DNA from: Euryarchaeota archaeon UBA181
GTDB lineage: Archaea > Thermoplasmatota > Poseidoniia > Poseidoniales > Thalassarchaeaceae
Assembly (NCBI GenBank): GCA_002496725.1
Contig: DALI01000077.1
Location: 1,167-42,911, forward strand
DNA: 41,745 nucleotides
Direction of reading: 5' to 3'
Below, one piece after another: positions 33,901 to 41,116 of this stretch; positions within the stretch are counted from its first letter, which is position 1; each line of letters opens with the position of its first letter. The position numbers and the translations under genes are program-made. The notes beneath the pieces are model-generated. The model saw only the letters and a list, made by a program, of their open reading frames with translations. It searched no databases and was not told where the DNA came from.

Positions 33901-36579
33901 ATCACCATTGATGTTTCAGATGGCCGTGGAAGCGGGACCCTAAGTTTGGACCTCCCGAATAATGCCGCTCCCTCCTTCCACTATTTTGAAGATACGAGCG
34001 ACGAGTCAGTAGAACATGTGCTCAGACTATCTATCGAGGTTTTACAGATTTACAGATCTTCTATAGTAGTCTCATCTCCTACTGAACAGCCTTTCCTTGT
34101 CGATGTTGAATACGAATCTTTGGTCGTTCTGAGACTGGAGAATCCAGGTAACGGTGATGACTCATTCTCACTTGAATACTCAGTATTATTGGATGATAAT
34201 ATTACTGAGGACCCAGGAGTTATCGTCTCATTCTCAAGAAATTATGTCTCACTATCGGCAGGGAGCCTTACAACTGTTCCAATAACCGTCTTACTACCTG
34301 AAAGTACACCTGCAAGAGTCCCATTGGTAATCTCATTTAACATGAAATCCGAAGGGGACAACGCGGTGCAATCTGTGGTTGAGATTATTTTTGAAGCTAG
34401 ACAGGATCATCAGTGGGAGATTACGCCTTACTTGGCCACTCAAGTAGGCAATGTGGAAGCGGATGGGGCGATTTTCTTGGCTGATCCTGGAGAAATTGTT
34501 GCAGTGAATGTTTATGCGACAAATATAGGGAACTTAGAGGATGATCTGACTCTAATTACCACTAGTTATACGTCCGTTCAGAATGGTGATCCTTCATCGA
34601 ATTGGGAATCTACAGGAGGTTCTATTCTTGGGCTGGAGGTTAATGAGACAGGGATCATTGTAGTGAATACTAGTGTTCCGTTAGATGCTTGGAGTGGCTC
34701 ATATGTTGAGGTGAATGTTACGGCCTTTTCAAGGGGCCAAGAGATTTCTTCGTTCACATTCTCTGTCGAGTCTTCCCATGTGCCTTCTTGGAATGCAATA
34801 GTCGACCAAGCAAATTTAGAAGTAGATCCAAGTGGATCTCAAATAGTACTTTCCGTAGTCCAAACGGGTAACTCTCCGACCCAGCCATACATCTCCATGT
34901 TTGTGTCTGGAGAATCGGGCTGGGGCATCGGAGAGATTTCTGAAATGCCGGTAATAAATCCAGGCCAGAGTGCCCCACTATCATTGAACATAACCCCTCC
35001 TGAAAACGCCATACATGGTAGAGCAGTAGAGCTGACTTTGAGAATTAGAGAAGGCGATTCTAGTGGATTATCCGAGATAGTATTTCCATTGAGAGTCTCT
35101 GTTACTCAGGATTTCTCATTATCTGGACATGGTGATTGGGTAATTAGTCAAGAAGGTGGATTCCCTCTGGCATTCATAGAGAATCTTGGAAACTCGCCCA
35201 GTACGGTCTCAATACAGATACTGAGTTTACCTATCGGATGGGAAGTTTCAGGGGGGAATAACGTAATTTTAGGTGTAGGAGAAGTTTCAGGAATCCCAAT
35301 AGAATTGATTCCAGATGAGGGATGGGAGGGGGATGTAAAGACAATAAGAATACTAGCAGAGGATACGGCAGGAAATCAAAGAGAGATTTCTCTGGATACT
35401 AGAAAGGAGGACTACTCTTGGGGCAATAGCCCGGTAATTATTTCCAATTCAGGCGACCAGTATGTTCTGAAAGTGCATGGCACAGATTCAGTAAGCTCAG
35501 TTGTTGACTCGGGAGCAGGGATTCTTTCATGGGGCGCTTCGGGCGGTTGGCTATGGGATACGCAGTTTGGGCAGAATGGGACACTAACAATTGAAACTTC
35601 TACCACATTAGATTACAAGTCATGGATCTCTGAGCCATCGGAAAGATCTGCTAGTTGTACAATCGCGGGATTGGTAGGGTCAGTACAGGCAAGTTGTACG
35701 ATCTTGAATGGTACTGAGGACTTCGGATACACAATTATACTATCTGATGATAATGGCAATATGCTTGATTCCACCCAAGGCTCGGTAGATTCGGGGAAGT
35801 CTTCGGGAATGCTAAATCTCAGTGCGGAAAGTTGGAATCCCCTACCTGGAAGAAGTGAGTTGACTATCAGAGCCATCGACTATAGAGGAGTAGAGATTGA
35901 TTCACATAGTCAAATTTTCGAAGTCAGAAGAACTGACTGGAATGTCGGATTGGTGGGATTGGAATTAGTTGGCACGGGAGAAGGGCAAGAGATATCTATT
36001 CTGACTAAGAGAGCTAATCATGAGATTCTGGATAGCTCTATTTGTATTATCCAAGTCAGTGCTGGTACATTCAATGCAGAGTACATTGTTGACATGTCAG
36101 AATCTAGCGTACTAGCGCCAAGACCTGTGATTGACAGGCCTGATGTTAGTGATGAAACCGAACTTGTAGCGAAGATAAGTTGTGAATTCCCCTGGGATAT
36201 TGATTCTGATCCGTCTGATGATGAGGAGAGAATAATTCTCTCCGGCTCTGATGACACGGAAGGGGGTTTTAGTAACTCTAGTACAGCGATTGCATCGGCT
36301 GGCTTAGTAATAGGCATATCCATTGCATTAGCCTGGATGGCGAGAAACTTCAAGGAGGGCAGAGAAATGATGGAGAAGACCAGGAAGGCCCTAGAGAGTA
36401 AGGCCTTGGAAAGGAAAGCCTTGGAGGATGAGAAAAGGAAGGAGGCGATTCCCAAGGATGATGAAGTTAGTATTCCTGAGCCAACTAATGAGTCATCTAA
36501 TGAAGAGGCGAGAGATGCCGTTCCAGGTGAAGCTGATAGTTTTGAGAACCGTCTCAACCGTCTAAAATTTGAAAGATAG
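30928..36579 (+). CDS. Giant surface protein with FG-GAP-like, CARDB-like and cytoplasmic coiled-coil regions (1883 aa)
   Basis: The N-terminus has a basic stretch and a hydrophobic segment (RRAIIISLIMCTVITFPIW). Residues of about 150-580 carry FG-GAP/VCBS-like propeller motifs: VVDIDGANGPEIIVAYD, ADLDLDGDPELVIS, ANLDNDNNPEIIVTI, DIEGTGEPELLVAYG and ADIDGDNTLDVVIGA. A CARDB-like module follows (SPNPGQSVQITAFIENAG), then many Ig-like or NEW3-like beta modules. A single helix (ASAGLVIGISIALAWMA) sits about 100 residues before the end. Beyond it is a basic and then charged cytoplasmic tail with a coiled coil (MMEKTRKALESKALERKALE) and a closing FENRLNRLKFER. ATG 30928 is chosen because the in-frame GTG 30874 lies inside the inverted repeat. 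The gene is followed ten bases later by a small partner gene. Ligand and function are unknown. Confidence 0.85.
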   Translation: MASLRDSDVWSKPRRAIIISLIMCTVITFPIWDEGTNNLAVSQNHPILSTGIIDPWEDGDQPWPQPGRTPDRVSASPLHDPVGNNLSLASIIDPVINWEYGAYDIGTDSLGTPIADFRDSLTVDSDSVERCGGSSLYTVIVQTEASSGDSYLRIIEGEDSDLAWEVNLGQTETVKASPMVVDIDGANGPEIIVAYDVVAGSDTTLHVDAWSPRLVCGVTGWSSSGSHDSQLLWTWEDPELMISSEEGPYTGSIWGSHKPTSQPLLADLDLDGDPELVISAIGESDGSPEVVAISLPSSGTPTKLWNKRLGYGSHASDPVFVQTDENTAYVMLTSTESTNGAMWLWKLDSSSGDPSWDGKSLGNLDGDSNVPHIRLPGPVVANLDNDNNPEIIVTIPTDSDSYGTLDGAEFRGIEVANGSEIWSYTSPNGYADAPPVPIDTDGDGDHDRMCWITWWQTTTARHGITGCVDDTDTSSPNEAWHRDLEQSSGTPNDEIAVSQPVWMDIEGTGEPELLVAYGRSIWGFDGSEGTGSAIGTDWSSDLELNQRTWSSPSLADIDGDNTLDVVIGATVVSLERSDIRPLLDGRGIEFDPTSPNPGQSVQITAFIENAGTSNADSDVDAVLYADDFEIGRYRFTSMQPVAPSGSGSFESFSIDWSGPLGDHEFTLEIDPFSNVTQTRTDNDRYSKTLSIIPTYNVTFEISSEPLRVSPGETVQTLPTIRSTGRLAGTWSLEVDSSGMPPGWTWADSTQGGIEGVEIAVGDSWSPTLDISAPSDALGSDSGFLGLTMTLDSDANVSVSSILPIEANRTRGLSIRGPEGASYSSGFGLIGDSARAWIVVENIGNAAENQISMDWGNTLWGSDLRLIDEAGNERFALVLGPGEKQILEASLDVPVINDNEQVVSIGDYVETSLTLCVDGEDTCQTVDLTFVASGSVSRSHIRSVPSEGLEWQIDADKPSEIDSLSWSLSSAGMAKTGWIWSASGDLTINGNNITIDVSDGRGSGTLSLDLPNNAAPSFHYFEDTSDESVEHVLRLSIEVLQIYRSSIVVSSPTEQPFLVDVEYESLVVLRLENPGNGDDSFSLEYSVLLDDNITEDPGVIVSFSRNYVSLSAGSLTTVPITVLLPESTPARVPLVISFNMKSEGDNAVQSVVEIIFEARQDHQWEITPYLATQVGNVEADGAIFLADPGEIVAVNVYATNIGNLEDDLTLITTSYTSVQNGDPSSNWESTGGSILGLEVNETGIIVVNTSVPLDAWSGSYVEVNVTAFSRGQEISSFTFSVESSHVPSWNAIVDQANLEVDPSGSQIVLSVVQTGNSPTQPYISMFVSGESGWGIGEISEMPVINPGQSAPLSLNITPPENAIHGRAVELTLRIREGDSSGLSEIVFPLRVSVTQDFSLSGHGDWVISQEGGFPLAFIENLGNSPSTVSIQILSLPIGWEVSGGNNVILGVGEVSGIPIELIPDEGWEGDVKTIRILAEDTAGNQREISLDTRKEDYSWGNSPVIISNSGDQYVLKVHGTDSVSSVVDSGAGILSWGASGGWLWDTQFGQNGTLTIETSTTLDYKSWISEPSERSASCTIAGLVGSVQASCTILNGTEDFGYTIILSDDNGNMLDSTQGSVDSGKSSGMLNLSAESWNPLPGRSELTIRAIDYRGVEIDSHSQIFEVRRTDWNVGLVGLELVGTGEGQEISILTKRANHEILDSSICIIQVSAGTFNAEYIVDMSESSVLAPRPVIDRPDVSDETELVAKISCEFPWDIDSDPSDDEERIILSGSDDTEGGFSNSSTAIASAGLVIGISIALAWMARNFKEGREMMEKTRKALESKALERKALEDEKRKEAIPKDDEVSIPEPTNESSNEEARDAVPGEADSFENRLNRLKFER

Positions 36580-36589
36580 CGGTGAAATA

Positions 36590-37216
36590 ATGTCCACACA
36601 ATCTAATCTGCCATTTTTCCATACGTTTGATCCAGTAGTATGCGATCCTTTAGATGTAATTCCAGCAATACAATCGTCCCTTGGGGGGGATCATGAAGAG
36701 ATAAAGAAGATTAGTCCCTATTCAAAAGATATTCAAAAACTCAAAGATGGTGTTGAAGCGGACTATGATCCTGCGACTATGCTGTACATATCCATTGGAG
36801 AATTGAATGAGGATGGGAGACGAGCTGAGGCCATTGACTCTGGTCCCGGGAAGGAAAGGCTTGGTCGCTTTCCATTCGGCGATGGGAATATCGTGACATA
36901 TCTCCTAGATAATACGAAACAGAAGGGCGATATGACCGTCATGCATGAGCTCCTTTCCAAGCTTTCTGATGGGCTGTCTGAAGAAAATCTGGGAGAGATA
37001 GGATTCAGAGAGGGCTTTGGAGGACTGACTCTTCTGGGGTGGTTAACCAGGAAAGAGGTTTCAGAGTTGAGAAGGTCGATACGATCTGGAAGGTGGGAGG
37101 TATTTTCAGAGGAGCCTCTAGATGGGGGGGTCGACTATGCCCTAAGGCTACTTCTAATGATGCTGAGAACCGCACAGAGAAGGAAATGCGGGATTATTAT
37201 GAGAAGGCACTCATAA
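36590..37216 (+). CDS. Uncharacterised protein cotranscribed with the giant surface protein (208 aa)
   Basis: I do not recognise this protein. It has no signal peptide or membrane helix and appears cytoplasmic and mainly helical, with a basic C-terminus (RTAQRRKCGIIMRRHS). The most distinctive stretch is EIGFREGFGGLTLLGWLTRKE near residues 132-152. ATG 36590 is preceded by GGTGA five bases upstream, a good archaeal ribosome binding site, and starts only ten bases after the surface protein stop. The two are therefore almost certainly one operon, and it might interact with the cytoplasmic tail of its neighbour. Its TAA abuts the purC stop. Confidence 0.65.
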   Translation: MSTQSNLPFFHTFDPVVCDPLDVIPAIQSSLGGDHEEIKKISPYSKDIQKLKDGVEADYDPATMLYISIGELNEDGRRAEAIDSGPGKERLGRFPFGDGNIVTYLLDNTKQKGDMTVMHELLSKLSDGLSEENLGEIGFREGFGGLTLLGWLTRKEVSELRRSIRSGRWEVFSEEPLDGGVDYALRLLLMMLRTAQRRKCGIIMRRHS

Positions 37217-38128
37217 CTAGAATTCCTTACCTGTTAGGCGTTCGAACATACTAGCATAAAGGTCGGCTGTTTGGTCAATTATATGCTGTGGAAGTGCGGG
37301 TATTTGAGGCTCTGGAGTACCAGCTTCTCTAGCCGCATATAGTTCTTCATAATGTCCAGTTCCCAGATAGTGCTCCCTAACTGATTCCTTTGATAGTGAA
37401 ACTATTTCCCCCTTTTCATAATCATCTGCAGCCCACCACCTATCCTCATCAAGAGTGCCAAAGGAGTCCACTAGAACAGGCGTTCTTCCAGGCCCTAGAG
37501 CGAACTCCTTCTTACCATCGACGTGAATGAGCCCTCTCAAAGAAGCCTCGCGCTGAATTATTTCGTCTATCTTAATGACGATTTCCAAGATTGAGTCGAA
37601 TTCTTCTTCTCTCAGATTGGAAATTTGTAATGCCTCTTGACGATCTAGTAATCTATCGAATTTCTCGAATTTGGTAGAAACTTCTAGATAGGGCTTGGGG
37701 AGTTTTATGCCCTCAGATAATTGTGTCCCGGGTTCAAAACCGAATTCCTCGGATCCAACATCCCCTCGCTTATACCTTCTCCATCCTCCACCTGCGAGAT
37801 AGTGACGGCAGATCACTTCAAGGGGGACGAATACATTCTCCATTTCTTGAGGAATAGCACCTGGCTCCCTAATCACTTCGAAGCGTCGAGCTAGGACCCT
37901 GTCTGGGGCATTCATCTCAATAATGTGAGTATCGCAAATGTTGGCTTCCTCCACGAGTTTAAACCAATGGCATGAGGTCCTATTGAGGCTCTCTCCCTTT
38001 CTTGGAACCAAGCTAGGAATGATCTGGTCAAATACACTAATCTGATCTGTGTATCTGAATTCAATCACATCCGGATCCCCTGTACTCCAAACTTCCTTGA
38101 CTTTTCCCTTGTACAGCATACCTACCAT
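37217..38128 (-). CDS. purC: SAICAR synthetase (purine biosynthesis)
   Basis: A 303-residue phosphoribosylaminoimidazole-succinocarboxamide synthase, which joins aspartate to CAIR with ATP. Landmarks are MLYKGKVKEVW at the N-terminus, SVFDQIIPSLVPRKGESLN, the ribose-phosphate region FVPLEVICRHYLAGGGWRRY, then LIHVDGKKEFALGP and LVDSFGTLDEDRWW. These replace the usual D.KFEFG and DE..TPDSSR motifs with slightly different residues. Length is in the long (yeast-like) range. I choose ATG 38128 because a good TATA box (38169-38177) predicts a transcript starting near 38145, which would exclude an in-frame ATG at 38179. ATG 38119 is also possible. The gene is divergent from the transporter operon. 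Confidence 0.93.
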   Translation of the reverse strand: MVGMLYKGKVKEVWSTGDPDVIEFRYTDQISVFDQIIPSLVPRKGESLNRTSCHWFKLVEEANICDTHIIEMNAPDRVLARRFEVIREPGAIPQEMENVFVPLEVICRHYLAGGGWRRYKRGDVGSEEFGFEPGTQLSEGIKLPKPYLEVSTKFEKFDRLLDRQEALQISNLREEEFDSILEIVIKIDEIIQREASLRGLIHVDGKKEFALGPGRTPVLVDSFGTLDEDRWWAADDYEKGEIVSLSKESVREHYLGTGHYEELYAAREAGTPEPQIPALPQHIIDQTADLYASMFERLTGKEF

Positions 38129-38168
38129 GCACCCAGCAAAGAAAAGAGGATGATGAACATTTCTGAAT

Positions 38169-38177
38169 GGATATATC
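38169..38177 (-). promoter_or_regulatory. TATA box for purC
   Basis: On the minus strand this reads GATATATCC, about 40-50 bases before the chosen purC start codon. It lies inside the longer open frame, which supports the shorter purC start. Confidence 0.5.
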
Positions 38178-38197
38178 ATAATTTCATACCGCCGGGA

Positions 38198-38205
38198 CTA
38201 TATCC
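38198..38205 (+). promoter_or_regulatory. TATA box for the transporter operon
   Basis: CTATATCC lies about 31-38 bases before the ATG of the propeller-permease gene, which also has GAGGGAG a few bases upstream as a ribosome binding site. The TATATCC form is shared with the purC and TSP3-gene promoters. Confidence 0.5.
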
Positions 38206-38235
38206 GAAGAACTATGCCATGTAGCGAGGGAGCAT

Positions 38236-40374
38236 ATGGTTGAAACAACAGGCCCCGAGAAAAATTATGGGTCACAGTTCGGAATATCGAAGTTATGTGC
38301 AGTCATTATTTTAGCCATATTCGTAATTTCATTACCCGCGTCTGCACAGGAGTACAGAAGTGGGTGGGACATTGTAGAAGGTGGTACATCTAGTGATCTT
38401 TTTTCAGTTCAGGCACAAGACGATGAAATCTGGGCCTTCGGGGAAAATGGAACAATCATCATGAGTACTGATGGCGGCCTTAATTGGCAGAACTACGAGT
38501 CATCTATCTCTTCGAACCTATCCATCTCTGATTCTGGTTTTGGTGCATTCATTGCGGCTGGTACGGACGGAACAGTCATCATAAAATCGGATTCTACCTC
38601 ACCGTGGAGGGAAATTTCTGTTGAGGTCGGGGATGGATTTATCTCAGGAATTTCTCTTACTGGGAATTCAACTGCTGTAGCTGTTGGCAATAATGGAAAC
38701 ATCTGGACATATGATGTTCAAACCTGGAGTAATATCTCAGTAGGGGAAGGCGACCTTCTTGATGTCTCTTTCTTGGACTCCGATAAGGGAATTGCCGTCG
38801 GTGAGCTAGGAACGATTCTATTCTCTGACGATGGAGGGGGAAGTTGGGATTATAGGGACGCTCCCACTGAAGCCTCAAACTCCAGAATAATCGATGTGGA
38901 GTTCTTTAGCGATATTAGGGCATATGCAATAACCGATAATGGGGAAGTTCTGAAATCTTCTAGAGAGCTGACGACTGCTGTTGGCTTCCTGTGGAATATG
39001 CAATACTTTGAGTCGGAGGGCGGATCTAGCAATCTGGGAGTTGAGCTCACTTCAATAGAGATTGCGACGACGAACAAATTCCTTCTTTCTGGAGCTGATG
39101 GTTACCTATCGATGAGTAAGGACGGGGGGAATATTGTCAACAGGCAGATAATTCCCGTTGGAAACTCTACGTCGTTCAATGACATAGCCATGATAGATGG
39201 ATTCAATGGAGTAGCAGTAGGAAGCTCGGGTTCATTACTGTTGACTGAAAGATCGGGAGAGGATGAGCAAATTGGTTTCGAGGTCATGGACTTTTCAGAG
39301 TTTGGAAACTTTGTTGACTATTCCAAAGGTATGCTGATAGATGGACTGTTCGCAACGATGAATATAGTTATTTTTGGAATATTCCTAGGTTTTTTCCTAG
39401 GGATTTCTCTCTCTATGATGAAAACTTCCCCCACCACTCTTAAGGAGATTGCACAGAAAAGGAGCCCTGCACTAATACGTATATTTGGCATTGTTTTTCT
39501 TGTCATTGGAATCGTTCTTTTACGACATCTGATGCCAATTTTCGAGAACCTTGGATTGGATGGCTGGGAATATATTTATGCCCCTATTGGAATAATAAAT
39601 CCTGATGGAATAACGGGTGATCTACAATTTGAGAATTTCCTTTTTCTGATTCTAGGCGTAAGCCTTTCTCTCTTGGGAATGCTTTTGATCTCAGGAGATG
39701 GAACGTACAAGAAATCAACATATGCATTAGGGGGGCGGGAGATAAATTGGAATCCATGGGGAGTTCGTCCTCTGAATTTCATTGCTACCATTTACACTGA
39801 TATTTTTCGTAATACTCCTCTGATAGTTCAATTCCTTTTCATTCATTTCGGAGTCCAGATAGGTGCCCTGATTGGGGACCCTGGAGCTGAGATGTTAGAA
39901 GGCTCAAACGGCCTAATAACATCTTTCCTAAGAGATGACATACTATCCAATAGGGCCTGTGTCAGTGCTATCTTCGCACTCGGACTAAACTCTGGGGCAT
40001 ACCAGTGCGAAACTATCCGTGGTGCTATTTCGGCAATTCCTTCGGGACAGATGGAGGCCGGGAGGAGTATCGGACTGAATTACATGCAGACTATGAGACT
40101 GATAATTATGCCTCAGGCGATTAGGATTTGCATCCCCCCCATGGGAAATGAGATGGTGAATCTAGTTCTAAATTCATCATTGGCTATGGTGATAGGATAT
40201 TCCGAGCTGACTCGAAAGGCTAAGCTGATAAATGCCGTAACTTTCCAAGTATTCTGGTCTTATGGGATGGTTCTAATTTCTTACTTTATCGTCACATGGA
40301 CCCTGGCATTATTCCTAAGATATCTAGAAAATAAGACTAGGATTCCCGGACTGGGAATTTCAGGGGGAAATTGA
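38236..40374 (+). CDS. Fusion of Ycf48-like beta-propeller with polar amino-acid ABC transporter permease
   Basis: A 712-residue protein with two distinct parts. Residues 19-38 are a signal peptide or first helix (VIILAIFVISLPASA). Residues 45-340 are a secreted-side propeller of Ycf48/BNR type, with repeated blade motifs such as WAFGENGTIIMSTDGGLNW, AVAVGNNGNIWTYD, GIAVGELGTILFSDDGGGSW and VAVGSSGSLLLTE. Residues 365-705 are a permease of the glutamate/glutamine/histidine group, with helices near 368-393, 414-434, 467-486, 514-545, 576-592, 640-655 and 672-696. It contains YTDIFRNTPLIVQFLFIHFG at 520-539 and the ATPase-docking EAA loop GQMEAGRSIGLNYMQTMRL at 604-622. The extra segment between helix 1 and FRNTPLIVQ resembles AapQ/BztB permeases. 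The ATPase gene follows one base later. No binding protein gene is in view. I know no described case of this fusion. Confidence 0.88.
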   Translation: MVETTGPEKNYGSQFGISKLCAVIILAIFVISLPASAQEYRSGWDIVEGGTSSDLFSVQAQDDEIWAFGENGTIIMSTDGGLNWQNYESSISSNLSISDSGFGAFIAAGTDGTVIIKSDSTSPWREISVEVGDGFISGISLTGNSTAVAVGNNGNIWTYDVQTWSNISVGEGDLLDVSFLDSDKGIAVGELGTILFSDDGGGSWDYRDAPTEASNSRIIDVEFFSDIRAYAITDNGEVLKSSRELTTAVGFLWNMQYFESEGGSSNLGVELTSIEIATTNKFLLSGADGYLSMSKDGGNIVNRQIIPVGNSTSFNDIAMIDGFNGVAVGSSGSLLLTERSGEDEQIGFEVMDFSEFGNFVDYSKGMLIDGLFATMNIVIFGIFLGFFLGISLSMMKTSPTTLKEIAQKRSPALIRIFGIVFLVIGIVLLRHLMPIFENLGLDGWEYIYAPIGIINPDGITGDLQFENFLFLILGVSLSLLGMLLISGDGTYKKSTYALGGREINWNPWGVRPLNFIATIYTDIFRNTPLIVQFLFIHFGVQIGALIGDPGAEMLEGSNGLITSFLRDDILSNRACVSAIFALGLNSGAYQCETIRGAISAIPSGQMEAGRSIGLNYMQTMRLIIMPQAIRICIPPMGNEMVNLVLNSSLAMVIGYSELTRKAKLINAVTFQVFWSYGMVLISYFIVTWTLALFLRYLENKTRIPGLGISGGN

Positions 40375-40375
40375 A

Positions 40376-41116
40376 ATGAGTAGGGTTCTGAGTATCAAAG
40401 ATATGCATAAGACATACGCCGGTGGAGTTCATGCCGTTAGAGGGGTTTCTTTTGACGTCAAAGAAGGTGAGTCGGTAGCGATAATCGGATCTTCAGGCAG
40501 TGGAAAATCTACTGTTCTTAGGTGCATAAATAGGCTAATAGAACCCACAGAAGGAGAAGTGAGGCTTCGGGGTGATCTGATTAATACCCCTAATACTGAT
40601 ATCAATGATGTTAGATCAAGGATAGGGATGGTGTTCCAATCTTTTGAATTGTTCGCGCATCTAAGGGTGATTGACAATGTAACTCTGGGACTGAGGTACG
40701 TTAAGGGAATGAGCAAGAAGGAGGCCGAGAGAGAGGCCTTGGAAGTTCTCGAGAAGGTAGACATGCTTGATCGTAAAGACGCGTTTCCTGGAAACCTCTC
40801 TGGGGGCCAAAAACAACGTGTGGCTATTGCAAGAGCATTGGCTATGAAGCCAGAAGTTATGCTTTTCGACGAGCCTACCAGTGCCTTGGATCCTGAATTG
40901 ATAGGTTCTGTTCTAAAAACCATAAGGGGACTTGCAGATGATGGAATGACTATGGTGGTCGTCACGCATGAAATTAGCTTCGCAAGGGATGTTGCAGACA
41001 GAGTCATCTACATGGATCAGGGAATTATTGCTGAGACTGGCGCTTCTTCGATAATAGAGAGCCCCAAGACCGAGCGTCTCAAGAGATTCCTTTCATCAAT
41101 AACTGAGGATGATTAA
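40376..41116 (+). CDS. glnQ: Polar amino-acid ABC transporter ATP-binding protein (GlnQ type)
   Basis: A 246-residue ABC ATPase that powers the adjacent permease. All motifs are intact: Walker A GSSGSGKST at 38-46, Q-loop Gln88 (MVFQSFELFAHL), signature LSGGQKQRVAIARALA at 141-156, Walker B VMLFDEP at 161-167, D-loop SALDP and His198 (VVVTHE). The sequence is typical of glutamate/glutamine importers (GlnQ/HisP/AapP). ATG 40376 begins one base after the permease TGA, so the two are translationally coupled. The stop overlaps the stop of the convergent glutamate dehydrogenase gene by four bases, and a shared role in glutamate uptake and use is a fair inference. Confidence 0.95.
   Translation: MSRVLSIKDMHKTYAGGVHAVRGVSFDVKEGESVAIIGSSGSGKSTVLRCINRLIEPTEGEVRLRGDLINTPNTDINDVRSRIGMVFQSFELFAHLRVIDNVTLGLRYVKGMSKKEAEREALEVLEKVDMLDRKDAFPGNLSGGQKQRVAIARALAMKPEVMLFDEPTSALDPELIGSVLKTIRGLADDGMTMVVVTHEISFARDVADRVIYMDQGIIAETGASSIIESPKTERLKRFLSSITEDD

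Noticed and set aside
38129..38179. Longer N-terminus for purC from ATG 38179
   Set aside because: A strong TATA box lies inside this segment and PurC proteins normally begin close to the LYxGK motif.
40429..41007. A 192-codon open frame antisense to glnQ
   Set aside because: It mirrors the conserved ABC ATPase coding sequence and has no protein-like motifs.
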